From contig NZ_CP011040.1 in assembly GCF_000238255.3 (NCBI RefSeq), forward strand, positions 992,001-1,056,000: 64,000 nt of DNA, read 5' to 3'. Shown here one piece after another: positions 9,624 through 18,976 of the stretch. The stretch comes from Pseudoalteromonas spongiae UST010723-006. GTDB lineage: Bacteria > Pseudomonadota > Gammaproteobacteria > Enterobacterales > Alteromonadaceae. The position numbers and the translations under genes are program-made. The notes under the pieces are model-generated. The model saw only the letters and a program-made list of their open reading frames with translations. It had not been told where the DNA came from and made no database searches. Positions within the stretch are counted from its first letter, which is position 1. Every line of letters starts with the position of its first letter.

Positions 9624-10520
9624 CTAGCACGCTAATTTTTCAGTAAATACACTTTCTAAAAACTGCAGTAATATTTTTATTTTTGGTAAGTTTATACGGT
9701 TTCTAGGATAAATCGCGTACATATCTGACGGCGTCAATTGCCAATTTGGTAATACCTTAACCAAACGCCCAGAGTTTACATCATCTTGACACATATAATT
9801 GGGTAAGGCGGTTATACCTAGCCCGTCAATACACGCTTGCTTAATCACACTAAAGTCATCAACAACCAGTTTGGGCGAAAAGCTAACTTCCTGTGTCTGA
9901 CGTTTATTTAATAGCGTAATGCCTGACACGCTAATACTGCTGCTCATCACGAGCCAATTTAATGTGTCTAGAGATTTAATCTCGGGTTTAGTTGCTAACG
10001 CGTTTAAGTATTTTGGACTTGCGTACAACCCTCGGGTCGCGCAGCCTAACTTTTTAGCTATTAAGTTCGAATCCTCAAGCTTGCCAATGCGCACTAACAT
10101 ATCAAATCCACCTTCAACTAAGTCGACACGTTGATTAGTTAAATTAAGTTGCAATGAAAGCTCGGGATATTGAGATAAAAACTCAGTGATCTTGGGCTTT
10201 AAAATCTCTTGACCAATCGACACAGATGCACCGATTTTTATTTCACCCGAAACTGTATTTCGTGCCTTATCAATCACCGCATTGGCTAGTGCTGCTTCTT
10301 CATAAATACGTTTGCAGTGCGCTATGTAGTGCTTGCCCGCTTCTGTTAATTTTTGCGAACGCGTGGTTCTTTCAAGTAAGGTAATACCTAAGGTTGACTC
10401 TAGTTTTGCTATTTTTCGACTGACGTTAGCTTTTGGCATTGCTAACCTTTGTGCTGCAGCGGTAAAGCTACCACTTTCTACCACAGCAAGAAACACCATC
10501 ATGTCATTTAAGTTATGCAT
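9624..10520 (-). CDS. LysR-family transcriptional regulator
   Basis: A 298-residue DNA-binding regulator. Residues 1-60 form the winged helix-turn-helix (FTAAAQRLAMPKANVSRKIAKLE, then LLERTTR), and residues 90-290 the periplasmic-binding-protein-like effector domain (GEIKIGASVSIGQEILKP onward). It reads like the common AaeR/DsdC-type 'CrgA' subgroup. The gene is divergent from the pirin gene, 113 nt apart, the usual arrangement in which a LysR protein controls its neighbour and itself. The inducer is unknown. It converges with nhaD, whose terminator lies between them. Confidence 0.9.
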   Translation of the reverse strand: MHNLNDMMVFLAVVESGSFTAAAQRLAMPKANVSRKIAKLESTLGITLLERTTRSQKLTEAGKHYIAHCKRIYEEAALANAVIDKARNTVSGEIKIGASVSIGQEILKPKITEFLSQYPELSLQLNLTNQRVDLVEGGFDMLVRIGKLEDSNLIAKKLGCATRGLYASPKYLNALATKPEIKSLDTLNWLVMSSSISVSGITLLNKRQTQEVSFSPKLVVDDFSVIKQACIDGLGITALPNYMCQDDVNSGRLVKVLPNWQLTPSDMYAIYPRNRINLPKIKILLQFLESVFTEKLAC

Positions 10521-10633
10521 TGATTTTTATTGTTGTTACAAATGAATTTATTTTAATCACAAATTGGTGTTTTTAAAACAATAATTTCATTCTACTATGT
10601 ATCTATCGAAGCAGAAAATAAATAGGAAATACC

Positions 10634-11323
10634 ATGCAAGTATTAACACGTAATGAATTACCACTTGGTGGGTTTGCTGGTTTAGTTGAGCATCGTTTTG
10701 TCACGGATAGTCGATTATTCGGTTCACGTAAATCACCGTTAACATTCGAAGGATTGGGTCAATTTGTTTATCTGGCTGATGCCAAATTTAACCCATTTGG
10801 TGAAACCACAATGCACCCCCATAAAGAGATAGACGTCATCACTATTATGCTAGATGGACAAGTCACCCACGAAGGTTCATTAGAGCACGGTAAAAGTTTG
10901 CAAGCGGGTGATGCGCAAGTACAGCGCGCTGGTGGTGAAGGCTTTTCACACAATGAAATAAACCCAAATTCGTCAACTAATCGTTTATTACAATTATGGG
11001 CGTTGCCAGAAACATTCGGCGAACCCGCAGCGTATAAATACTATAAAACAGACAAACGAGGCATTACACATATCTATGGCGGTGATAAAACTCAAAACGC
11101 TACGTTTGATAGTAAAACCCATATTTACATCGTTAAACTCGCCGCTGGCGAAAGCTACCGTGCTGACACAGAAACATTAGCATATGTCTACAAGGGTAAC
11201 CTTAATGTTGAAACCACGGAGCGACAAATAGTGGCAACTGATGGCACACTTGTACGTACTAAACACGCGACCTTTAGCGCACTAACACCGAGCGAGTTCG
11301 TAGTAATAAATCACGTAGAATAG
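10634..11323 (+). CDS. Pirin family protein (bicupin)
   Basis: A 229-residue cytoplasmic bicupin. The N-terminal cupin holds the pirin metal site: MHPHKEIDVITIMLDGQVTH gives the His-x-His pair, and later residues near HNEINPN complete it. The second cupin (about 130-225) is degenerate, as in YhhW-type proteins of 230 residues. Bacterial pirins of this class can show quercetin 2,3-dioxygenase activity in vitro, but the physiological substrate is not established. The start has a clear AGGAA box. It is divergently oriented from a LysR gene, which suggests control by that regulator. The stop codon abuts the stop codon of the convergent downstream gene with no spacer. Confidence 0.88.
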   Translation: MQVLTRNELPLGGFAGLVEHRFVTDSRLFGSRKSPLTFEGLGQFVYLADAKFNPFGETTMHPHKEIDVITIMLDGQVTHEGSLEHGKSLQAGDAQVQRAGGEGFSHNEINPNSSTNRLLQLWALPETFGEPAAYKYYKTDKRGITHIYGGDKTQNATFDSKTHIYIVKLAAGESYRADTETLAYVYKGNLNVETTERQIVATDGTLVRTKHATFSALTPSEFVVINHVE

Positions 11324-11659
11324 TTAAAACGCCAATGCCAGTAGCGGCACATTTGACACAAACACAATTGCCGATGTAAGTGTTAACACTTTAATTTGCG
11401 TTGAAAGCATTCTCATTGAAGGAAAAAGCAAGGTCGCTGCTACTGCCACAAACGGTAAACCAAATGTGGTACCAAGAATAAACGCAATTTGCTTGCTGGG
11501 AACATCAAATGCACCATGGTTTATTGTGGCGTAATGAGCAAGATACGCATTTGAGATAATTAACACGGTTAATAACAACACCATTACCCAATCGAGCTTA
11601 CGTTGAAAGGTGGGGTTAACCAACGAGTGTGAAGTATTGGTTTGTGCTGACGTATTCAT
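11324..11659 (-). CDS. Small hypothetical membrane protein
   Basis: A 111-residue protein with three hydrophobic segments (about residues 26-45, 60-81 and 90-110) and a hydrophilic Ser/Thr/Asn-rich N-terminus. I do not recognise the family. It lies tail-to-tail with the pirin gene (the two stop codons touch) and its upstream region at 11660-11884 contains the end of the yegD region. A hairpin (11823-11830 with 11847-11854) sits between it and yegD and may terminate yegD. Function unknown. Confidence 0.5.
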   Translation of the reverse strand: MNTSAQTNTSHSLVNPTFQRKLDWVMVLLLTVLIISNAYLAHYATINHGAFDVPSKQIAFILGTTFGLPFVAVAATLLFPSMRMLSTQIKVLTLTSAIVFVSNVPLLALAF

Positions 11660-11884
11660 AAGTCATCCTTGATAAGTTAGGTAGCGACTGGCTTAATATT
11701 GCGCGACTCCATTTGCAATAATTTAATATAAGCAAAGGGTGTACCTAATTTCAAGGAAATACGTCACTTAAAACATAATGCGTGATTGTGTTTATAAGTA
11801 CGCCGTGTTGTGTCGCTTTTGCATTAGCGTAACAAATCCTTATGCAACGCTAATTTTAAGCTGATTAACCTTTTTAAAACCGGG

Positions 11885-13249
11885 TTATTTAAAGATTTTA
11901 TTCGCCCACTTCGTTAAACCAGCAGTTACACTACCAAAGTTGTCACCATTTAACATTGGGATATCACCCAAAGCCTGTTGTAATGCCTTTTTGAGTAATG
12001 GCGATTGTGCACTACCGCCAGTTAGGTAAATCACATCTGGGCGGGTACCGGCTGCACAAATTGCGTCGTTCGCAAGATTCACCATTTGCTTTAAACTGTC
12101 ATTAATCGCATCGCTCAAATCATGATGTTCAATTAACTGCATAAGATCAGATTCAACAAACGAAAGATCTGCATAATGCGTGCTCTGTTCCGATAAACCA
12201 ATTTTCGCCAACTCCCCTTGCCTAACGACTTGATGAGATTGTTTATTTTCAAGCACTTTAATTAAACGCGAAAGTAAATTTGGCTGCTCTACATCACGTA
12301 ATAAACGCGTTAATTCGCGATGATTTGTATCGCTGTAAAACTCACTTTGCAAATGAATATCGTTGATTTTACACGCTTGCCAATAAAGTGGATGTGGCAT
12401 AGGTAAACCCGATTTCATTTGTGTTCCTAAACCAAATTGCGGCATCAATTTATGAAAACTTAGAGCGATGTCTAAATCGTTTCCGCCAATACGTTTACCT
12501 GTATGCGAAAGAAAGTCGTTGCTGCGATCATGGTTTTCGCGAAACGATGGACCCATTTGCACGAATGAGCAATCCGACGTACCACCGCCAATATCAACCA
12601 CCAGCACTTTAGTATTTTCAGTGAGGGAGGTTTCAAAGTCGATACCAGCAGCCAGTGGCTCATACAAGAATTCTACGTGTTTAAACCCTGCTCGCTGAGC
12701 TGCTTTGGTTAATATACTAATCGCTTGTTGATTGCTTTCTTCTCCGCCAACGGCTTGAAAGTTAACTGGGCGACCAATTACCGTATGCGATAAACTATGT
12801 TTTAAATGGTTTTCGGCGCGGGTTTTGATTGCCATAATCATGGCTGTAGCAATGTCTTCAAAAAATGCAATTTGCTCTGGTTTTAACCCGGTTGCACCGA
12901 AAAATGATTTAGGAGATTTAACGTAAAAGCCTTCTTCGGGGAATTCTATATACTCATCGATGGCTTCTCGGCCAATGTAAATTCCGCTTTCATTATTTGC
13001 TAAATCAAGATCGCTGCGAATAGCAGGAATACCGGCCAACAGTCCTTTTCGTTGACTAACGTACGTGTCAGCCAGGTCGCCCTTAGCTAAGTTTTTAGCA
13101 ACATAGTCAACAATTAAACTGTTGTGCTGAGCATATAAAGTAGATGGTAAATACGGTTTGCCATTCTCTAGCGGTACAAGCTTAGGAACACCTTGCTCTA
13201 AAACACCCATAGCGCAATTTGAACTACCATAATCAAAACCAACAATCAT
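11885..13249 (-). CDS. yegD: Hsp70-family chaperone-like ATPase, YegD type
   Basis: A 454-residue protein with the actin/Hsp70 ATPase fold but without the substrate-binding and lid domains of DnaK. Visible motifs are the phosphate-1 loop VGFDYGSSNCAMGV at the N-terminus, the phosphate-2 loop VLVVDIGGGTSDCSFVQM near residue 215, and the adenosine motif VIYLTGGSAQSPLLKKAL near residue 407. Length matches E. coli YegD (about 450). Such proteins are predicted chaperones of unknown client. The start has a good AGGAG box. It stands alone between an unrelated membrane-protein gene and a divergent nuclease-fold gene. Confidence 0.87.
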   Translation of the reverse strand: MIVGFDYGSSNCAMGVLEQGVPKLVPLENGKPYLPSTLYAQHNSLIVDYVAKNLAKGDLADTYVSQRKGLLAGIPAIRSDLDLANNESGIYIGREAIDEYIEFPEEGFYVKSPKSFFGATGLKPEQIAFFEDIATAMIMAIKTRAENHLKHSLSHTVIGRPVNFQAVGGEESNQQAISILTKAAQRAGFKHVEFLYEPLAAGIDFETSLTENTKVLVVDIGGGTSDCSFVQMGPSFRENHDRSNDFLSHTGKRIGGNDLDIALSFHKLMPQFGLGTQMKSGLPMPHPLYWQACKINDIHLQSEFYSDTNHRELTRLLRDVEQPNLLSRLIKVLENKQSHQVVRQGELAKIGLSEQSTHYADLSFVESDLMQLIEHHDLSDAINDSLKQMVNLANDAICAAGTRPDVIYLTGGSAQSPLLKKALQQALGDIPMLNGDNFGSVTAGLTKWANKIFK

Positions 13250-13523
13250 CGCATACTCCTAAGCAAAAAAAAGGTCGCGCAGAGTAGCACAGAGCGTTAG
13301 CAAGTACCATGGTTTTTAAAATTGATTGTGTATCATCCAATACAACCCGCTCTAAAGCGGTAAAATAAGGCATTAGTTTTTAACACGTGCTTATTTTTTA
13401 ATACATTTTAATAGTGAACGTATCACTTAAAACTCGATTATACGGTAAATAACAAGTTGAAAATGCTTACTATACTATTAGTTAAATTACCGAAAGAGAT
13501 AAGCTACTCGTTCTTAGGCAATC

Positions 13524-14474
13524 ATGGTTAAATATTTACTGCTTATAATTATCAGCGTTGCCTTCACGTTGGCGCTCGTTGCAATGTCATCGCTTTCAGC
13601 CACTTATTATTGGCTTGATTTAGTGACAAGTTTTATTCCACACCTATTGATGCTGAGCCTTGGCTTATCGTTGATACTCATTTTTATAAAGCCAAAATTA
13701 GCATCTAACATCGCTGTAATTACATTCACCACATTGTTAATTAATCTACCTATAAATCTTTCATTTAATTACTACAGCGACCCCAGCATTACGGTTAGCC
13801 AACTTAACCTTAATTATTACAATGCTGACATTGAAAGCGTTTACAACATACTTGGCAACGAAGGTAGCGATATAACAGCACTATTTGAAGTGAATGATAC
13901 TGATCGCGCACGCTTTATCGCGCTGCGTGGAGATTACTTTGATTATGGCTCTGCCGAAATTGAAGGGTTTCCAGATGGTATCGGTGTCATTACTAAATTC
14001 CCAATTTTGCAACGTATCACTCACTCAGTTTTTGAAAACAGCGTACGGGGTGTTATTGTTGAACTGCATTTAGCCGTAGAACATGAAAAATTACGTGTAT
14101 TTGCTTTGCACCCACCCTCGCCGCGTAATCAAAAATTGTGGCATAAACGCAATATGATGTTGTTGTACTTAACAAACCTATTAAACCAACACCATGACAT
14201 TAAACACACATTAGTATTAGGAGATTTTAATACCGGACCTTTGTCACAACACTTTACCCGTGTTGAGCGTTTCAACACTTGCTATCAATTAGCTGGCCAT
14301 TATGCATCTTGGTCACCTGTTAAATTACCGCAGCCGTTATATTCGATTTTTGGACTTACCATTGACCACTGCTTATTAAGTGACTCACTATTACTCGATA
14401 CATTAACCACCCAATATATCCCGGGTAGTGACCATGCTATGTTGAAATATAACATTGTATTACCAAAGCAATAA
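13524..14474 (+). CDS. Membrane-anchored endonuclease/exonuclease/phosphatase-fold protein (YafD-like)
   Basis: A 316-residue protein with three N-terminal hydrophobic segments (about residues 3-23, 30-52 and 58-76) followed by an EEP-fold catalytic domain. The domain shows VSQLNLNYYNAD (strand 1, metal-binding Asn), ALFEVND (catalytic Glu), LVLGDFNTGPLS (the conserved DFN) and GSDHAML (terminal SDH), so all key residues of the DNase I/sphingomyelinase superfamily are present. YafD of E. coli has a similar layout. The substrate could be nucleic acid, inositol phosphate or lipid head group. It is followed within 65 nt by the DUF2986-like gene. Confidence 0.82.
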   Translation: MVKYLLLIIISVAFTLALVAMSSLSATYYWLDLVTSFIPHLLMLSLGLSLILIFIKPKLASNIAVITFTTLLINLPINLSFNYYSDPSITVSQLNLNYYNADIESVYNILGNEGSDITALFEVNDTDRARFIALRGDYFDYGSAEIEGFPDGIGVITKFPILQRITHSVFENSVRGVIVELHLAVEHEKLRVFALHPPSPRNQKLWHKRNMMLLYLTNLLNQHHDIKHTLVLGDFNTGPLSQHFTRVERFNTCYQLAGHYASWSPVKLPQPLYSIFGLTIDHCLLSDSLLLDTLTTQYIPGSDHAMLKYNIVLPKQ

Positions 14475-14536
14475 AAATACGTTGAGATATGGCAGACTAT
14501 GCTAAACTCCGCGGCGATTTATTAAGTGAGAATTCT

Positions 14537-14692
14537 ATGAACCGTCGCAAAAAAATTTATGAAAAGCTGAAAAAGAAAGACAAGAAAGCAAACGAAAAGC
14601 TGAATAAAAATAATAAGCCAAAATACATCTCGAAAGCAGAGCGTGAAAAACTGGCACAAACGACACCTGACAACAATCAGTCAGAAGACTAG
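14537..14692 (+). CDS. Small basic protein, DUF2986-like
   Basis: A 51-residue, Lys-rich protein (MNRRKKIYEKLKKKDKK at the start, PKYISKAEREKLA near the end). I recognise this as the DUF2986 family of small gammaproteobacterial proteins with unknown role. A longer frame opens at 14489, but the conserved family start is the ATG at 14537, which has a GTGAG sequence upstream. The charge pattern suggests nucleic-acid or ribosome association, which is only inference. A weak hairpin (14691-14697 with 14708-14714) overlaps its stop codon and may end transcription. Confidence 0.75.
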   Translation: MNRRKKIYEKLKKKDKKANEKLNKNNKPKYISKAEREKLAQTTPDNNQSED

Positions 14693-14994
14693 AGCGTAAA
14701 GTAAAACACGCTCTACATTATTTATGTTGGGCTTTTTTAAACAGCAATAAAATAAAGTAACGCTCGTTTGCAGCAAAGCGTTAAACGCACCGAATACAGA
14801 AACAAAGAAGTAACACATTAAATAAGAATTTTGTCGGTTTATTTAGATTTAACTACGTTATATATTAATAACGGGAATAATAGTTAAATTATGCCGAACA
14901 CTAAAAACGATTAATTGTTATATAATTGAATGTAAAAGCGTTTTTAACTGAAAGGTACGTTATTAAACACATAACGCATGGAGTGGGTACGAGT

Positions 14995-15726
14995 TTGTAT
15001 CGAATAGCTATTTTTAATGTTTGTTTAATACTTTGCACGTTTTCGCTGTATGTAGCGGCAAGCGCAAAGCTCAATGTGGTTACCGAAGAGTGGCGACCAT
15101 ATAATTATACAAACGAGCACGGTGAAGTTGTTGGTCGCGCGACTGAGCGCGTCAAAGCTATTCTAGACAGTATTAATATTGAGTACCAAATTACGTCTTA
15201 CCCGTGGGCGCGTTCTATGATTTTAACCGCTAACGACGAAAACACCCTTATTTATACCATTCTTAAAACAAAAGAGCGCGAAAACTTGTTTCAATGGGTT
15301 TGTCCGCTTATTGGCCCAGTTAAAGTTAATTTGTACAAGTTAGCGAAGCGCAAAGAGATAAATATAACCACGCTTGAGCACGCTAAGCGCTATGTTACAT
15401 CCATCGAAAAGGGCGAATCAGATCATGAATATTTGTTGGCAAATGGCTTCAAAAATGGCGTTAACCTCGATGTAACGAGCGACCCTTACGCAGGTGCACG
15501 AAAGTTTTTTGCAGGACGTGTCGACTTGGTATTACAAACAGAGTGGGAAATGTCAGAAAATCTGCGTCATTTCAATCATACCGAGTCTGAAATCGAAAAG
15601 TTGATTGAGGTAACTAAGGCCAGTGACGAAGAAGGCTGCTTAGCGTTCAGCAACAAAACAGATAAAGCATTAGTAGAAAAAGTAAGAAACGCATTAAAAG
15701 CGTATAATCAAAAACACGGCTTATAA
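14995..15726 (+). CDS. Periplasmic substrate-binding-like protein (SBP_bac_3 type)
   Basis: A secreted protein resembling family-3 solute-binding proteins. The mature part begins LNVVTEEWRPYNYTNEHGEVVGRATERV and contains YPWARSM and FAGRVDLVLQTEWE, features of the stand-alone binding proteins common in Pseudoalteromonas and Shewanella, which are not linked to ABC genes. No ATG is available. The frame opens at TTG 14926 and has GTG at 14983. I prefer TTG 14995 because a GGAG box lies 11 nt upstream and the product then begins with a normal signal peptide ending AASA. Ligand unknown. The gap 14693-14925 before it shows no gene. Confidence 0.72.
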   Translation: MYRIAIFNVCLILCTFSLYVAASAKLNVVTEEWRPYNYTNEHGEVVGRATERVKAILDSINIEYQITSYPWARSMILTANDENTLIYTILKTKERENLFQWVCPLIGPVKVNLYKLAKRKEINITTLEHAKRYVTSIEKGESDHEYLLANGFKNGVNLDVTSDPYAGARKFFAGRVDLVLQTEWEMSENLRHFNHTESEIEKLIEVTKASDEEGCLAFSNKTDKALVEKVRNALKAYNQKHGL

Positions 15727-15884
15727 TCACAACTTACCGCAACAACTACCCCGTTCCCGGCAATACACATTTGTTAACATTTATTGTGATGAGTTTATAG
15801 TAAAGTGACATTAGATTTGGTAAATATATCAACCATATAGAAAGTCTATAAAGCATATTACTTTAACTTCAAAAGGATTTGACC

Positions 15885-16058
15885 TTGCAATACGTTGAAA
15901 TTTTTACGCTCGTTCTGTTTGCTGTGCTCTTTAGCATTGGTTACAAAAAAAATAACCGCAATATGATGTTAACTGCCTCATTATGTTTGTTAATTGGTTT
16001 TGCTATCGAACCATTTGTAATCGGGTTTGAGCAGGGCATTGCAGATGCGCGAAATTAA
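15885..16058 (+). CDS. Small membrane protein (57 residues), TTG start
   Basis: A short frame with an AAAAGGA ribosome binding site eight nt before a TTG start. The product has one hydrophobic helix (about residues 4-19), a basic turn KKNNRN, a second hydrophobic helix (about 25-45) and an acidic tail ending DARN. The good ribosome site, the two-helix profile and its position between two secreted-protein genes support it as real. It matches no family I know. Its stop is 34 nt before the next gene. Confidence 0.55.
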   Translation: MQYVEIFTLVLFAVLFSIGYKKNNRNMMLTASLCLLIGFAIEPFVIGFEQGIADARN

Positions 16059-16092
16059 AAAATTAACAGTATCACATTAAAAGGACATTCAA

Positions 16093-16404
16093 ATGAGACT
16101 TAAACTGGCTCCCCTATTCGTAATCTTTCTGTTTTTTGTTACATACTCGATGAGCGCAAGTGCAGAAGAATGCTCTGTAAAACTCAGCGCGAAAGAACAA
16201 ACGCGTTGTTTAGAACGAAAAATTGTTAAATTAGAAAAAGTGATTGAAACATTGAGCAAACAATCAAGTTTGCTGCCAAAAAATACGATTGTTGAACTTG
16301 ATGCGACACAATGCCCACTTGGTTGGACTAAATATGACTCACATCAAAATAACATTAACAGTCGTTCTGTCGCGCCAACAACCATTAAATGCAAAAAATC
16401 TTAG
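16093..16404 (+). CDS. Small periplasmic protein of unknown function
   Basis: A 103-residue protein with a signal peptide (hydrophobic 6-22, cleavage after SASA) and a mature part containing four Cys residues (ECSVKLS, TRCLERK, QCPLGW, IKCKK) that could form two disulphides. A short coiled-coil-like segment (LERKIVKLEKVIETLSKQ) follows the second Cys. The start has an AAAGGA box. It is probably co-transcribed with the following gene, which starts 20 nt after its stop. Not recognised. Confidence 0.6.
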   Translation: MRLKLAPLFVIFLFFVTYSMSASAEECSVKLSAKEQTRCLERKIVKLEKVIETLSKQSSLLPKNTIVELDATQCPLGWTKYDSHQNNINSRSVAPTTIKCKKS

Positions 16405-16423
16405 CGCATCCTAATTGGTGACT

Positions 16424-17350
16424 ATGAAAGCATTTACTTATATCGCAATTTCTCTGTGCGTTGTGACTTCGCTTATTTTGATTTTAAACGGCGAAAACAC
16501 AACGCAAGATATAACAAATACGTCGCTTAAAACGCAGCAGAACATCGAACAGTTTGAACATGAAAAAATCACCAAACCTCAGCCTATAACTAACGCGTTA
16601 CCCACACAATCAAAGCACACCAAGCAAGGCCATTTAATTGAAATTACCAAACCACAATGGCGTTTTGAAGATGACATAAAGAGCCAGTTAAGTGCATTAA
16701 AGTTACGTGCAAAATCGGGAGACGCTGAAGCGAGTTACCTTCTTGCCCGTAATTTTCGTTATTGTTTATTCGCACCGTTAAATGAGCAAATGTTTGAAGA
16801 CAAGCTTGAGCAAGCCTACCAATTTACAGACAGCACCGTGGCAATTGAGCGTGTGCGTGAACAGTATACCTATTGCCAGGGGCTTGAATCAGAAAATTTA
16901 AACGCCTTTTACACCTACTTAGAAACTGCAGCAACTCAAGGATTTGTGCCTGCGCAGGAAACATTAGGGCACGTCACTGCTGAGTTTTACATGCAATCAC
17001 AAGGCTATGCATCATTATCGCGCGATGATTATATTGCAACGCGCAATGCATTTACGACACAAAAACTTGCGCTGTTAGAGCAAGCGGGTAAAAAAGGCAG
17101 TATTGATGCATTAATTCAATTGTCGAATCTGCATCACTCACAAAACGCAGGGAAATTTGGTCATGTAAAGTCATTTGCTCTAAACCAATTGATCACCCAA
17201 TTTACCAACAATGACAAAATTTATAATCGCTTCTCTAGGTTCGTTAATAGACAGTACGATAGGCTCACTGCTGAAGAGCATGATAAAGCGAGTGAACTGC
17301 TGGAGCAGTGGTCAACGGATATTTATAAAAACGGTACGCTCTATCATTAG
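16424..17350 (+). CDS. Membrane-anchored protein with Sel1/TPR-like helical repeats
   Basis: A 308-residue protein with an N-terminal signal anchor (residues 4-24) and an alpha-helical periplasmic part. Segments such as LKLRAKSGDAEASYLLARNFRYC and LETAATQGFVPAQETLGHV and LEQAGKKGSIDALIQLSNLH fit the Sel1 solenoid consensus (A-x-x-G-x-x-x-A/S-x-x-x-L). Upstream in-frame TTG (16415) and GTG (16418) exist; I chose the ATG because it begins the typical MK-signal sequence. Sel1 proteins usually serve in protein-protein contacts. The partner is unknown, though the preceding small Cys-rich protein is an obvious candidate. Confidence 0.65.
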   Translation: MKAFTYIAISLCVVTSLILILNGENTTQDITNTSLKTQQNIEQFEHEKITKPQPITNALPTQSKHTKQGHLIEITKPQWRFEDDIKSQLSALKLRAKSGDAEASYLLARNFRYCLFAPLNEQMFEDKLEQAYQFTDSTVAIERVREQYTYCQGLESENLNAFYTYLETAATQGFVPAQETLGHVTAEFYMQSQGYASLSRDDYIATRNAFTTQKLALLEQAGKKGSIDALIQLSNLHHSQNAGKFGHVKSFALNQLITQFTNNDKIYNRFSRFVNRQYDRLTAEEHDKASELLEQWSTDIYKNGTLYH

Positions 17351-17423
17351 CGTATTTTTATAAAATATAACGCTCAGCGAGTAGATATAAGATTAGTGAA
17401 AACATTATTAAAATGCGCGCGTT

Positions 17424-17453
17424 ATTTAAAGGTGTGTGACTTTGTCACACACC
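17424..17453 (-). terminator. Terminator between convergent genes (for dbpA)
   Basis: Perfect 10-bp stem with 3-nt loop (17431-17440, GGTGTGTGAC, with 17444-17453), 21 nt after the dbpA stop. The T-rich side is weak (TTTAAAT on the minus strand), so efficiency is uncertain. Confidence 0.65.
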
Positions 17454-17474
17454 CGTATAACAGATTGAGTACGA

Positions 17475-18875
17475 CTACTTAGTGACTTTGCGTACCCTAA
17501 AGTTACGGCCTTTCATTTTGCCTTCGCTAATGGTTTTTACAGCCGCATTGGCAATTTTTCGCGTTACCGCGACATACGATGTCATCGCCGTTACTTTGAT
17601 TTTACCAATGTGTTCACCGGTAATTGTGCTATTTGACGTAAGCGCACCCAGAATATCGCCCGGGCGAAGTTTTGCTTTTTTACCACCATCAATTTGCAGC
17701 GTAATATTTGGCGCGCGCTCAATCGCGTTTGCAAATACCTCATCGCCTGGTAAATCAGTGGGCGTTGCTTCGATATTTAAATAGTCTTCTAACGCATTCA
17801 CTTTATGGGATTCTTTATAACTCATAAGCGAACAGGCAATACCTTTATTGCCGACGCGGCCGGTACGGCCAATGCGGTGAACATGCACTTCAGGGTCGTG
17901 CGCTATGTGATAATTCACCACCATATCAACATGGTCAACATCAATGCCGCGCGCTGCAACATCGGTTGCAACCAAAATAGTTAAACTCTTGTTAGCAAAG
18001 CGCACTAAAGTACGGTCACGATCTTTTTGTTCTAAATCACCATGCAGCGCAGCACTATCAAAGCCAAAATGACTTAATTCATCGCATACATTTTGACATT
18101 CACTTTTGGTATTACAAAACACCACCGCTGATTTTGGCTGAAACTTAAGTAATAGGCGATTAACCGCATCTAAACGTGCATCATTATTTTCAACTTCATA
18201 AAAATATTGGCTAATTGAGCTGTGATCATGCGTTGCTTCTACCACGATTTTTTCAGGATTAACCATCACATGCTGTGCTAACTGCTCGATTTTAGTTGGG
18301 TAAGTGGCACTAAATAATAAATTTTGTCTTGCTGTTGGTAGGTGCTCAATGATGCAATTAAGTGACTCTTCAAACCCCATTTCTAGCATACGATCGGCTT
18401 CATCAAGCACAAAGGTATTTACTTCATCTAGAATTAAACGCCCTTTTCGTAAATGCTCTTCAATACGCCCTGGCGTACCAACCACAATGTGGGCGCCATG
18501 TTCAAGCGAGCCTATTTGTGGCCCCATCGGTGCGCCACCACATAATGCAAGCACTTTAATATTGTGAATCGCACGTGCGAGCTTTCGTATCTCTACTGCT
18601 ACTTGGTCGGCAAGTTCACGTGTCGGGCACACAACCACTGCTTGCACGCGAAAACGTTTAACATTTAAGTTATGTAACAAGCCAAGTGAAAACGCAGCCG
18701 TTTTACCCGAACCTGTTTTGCCCTGCCCAATCACATCTTTACCCGCAAGAATAAGCGGCAAGGTTTGCGCCTGAATATCGGTCATTGTGGTATAACCTAA
18801 ACTGGTTAAGTTTTCTAAAAGCGCGGGCGATAACGCCGTAGTTGAAAAACAAGAAGTTGAAGACAAAGCGAACAC
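17475..18875 (-). CDS. dbpA: ATP-dependent RNA helicase DbpA
   Basis: DEAD-box helicase of 466 residues acting on 23S rRNA during large-subunit maturation. The core motifs are GQGKTGSGKTAA, PTRELADQVA, VGTPGR, VLDEADRMLEMGF, SATYP, ARGIDVDHVD and HVHRIGRTGR. The C-terminal domain is the DbpA RNA-binding RRM: LQIDGGKKAKLRPGDILGAL and GHIGKIKVTAM-type segments match E. coli DbpA closely and separate it from other DEAD proteins; this domain recognises hairpin 92. The annotated start is a GTG; no ATG is near the expected N-terminus, so a slightly later TTG is possible. It is divergent from the NYN gene by about 100 nt. Confidence 0.92.
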   Translation of the reverse strand: MFALSSTSCFSTTALSPALLENLTSLGYTTMTDIQAQTLPLILAGKDVIGQGKTGSGKTAAFSLGLLHNLNVKRFRVQAVVVCPTRELADQVAVEIRKLARAIHNIKVLALCGGAPMGPQIGSLEHGAHIVVGTPGRIEEHLRKGRLILDEVNTFVLDEADRMLEMGFEESLNCIIEHLPTARQNLLFSATYPTKIEQLAQHVMVNPEKIVVEATHDHSSISQYFYEVENNDARLDAVNRLLLKFQPKSAVVFCNTKSECQNVCDELSHFGFDSAALHGDLEQKDRDRTLVRFANKSLTILVATDVAARGIDVDHVDMVVNYHIAHDPEVHVHRIGRTGRVGNKGIACSLMSYKESHKVNALEDYLNIEATPTDLPGDEVFANAIERAPNITLQIDGGKKAKLRPGDILGALTSNSTITGEHIGKIKVTAMTSYVAVTRKIANAAVKTISEGKMKGRNFRVRKVTK

Positions 18876-18976
18876 TCAAATATTGCAAAAAGAGAAGTAT
18901 ATCACAGCATGTCATCACTGTTAGTCTCAAACTATGCTTGCTATAGTGTCACAAACAATTAAATGAACTGATCACT

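Noticed and set aside
11823..11854. ATTAGCGT inverted pair between yegD and the small membrane-protein gene as a strong terminator
   Set aside because: The stem is 8 bp with a 16-nt loop and no good T-run on the relevant strand; mentioned only as possible.
14691..14714. Hairpin at the end of the DUF2986-like gene as a separate terminator feature
   Set aside because: Seven-bp stem with a 10-nt AT-rich loop and no T-run; too weak for its own entry.
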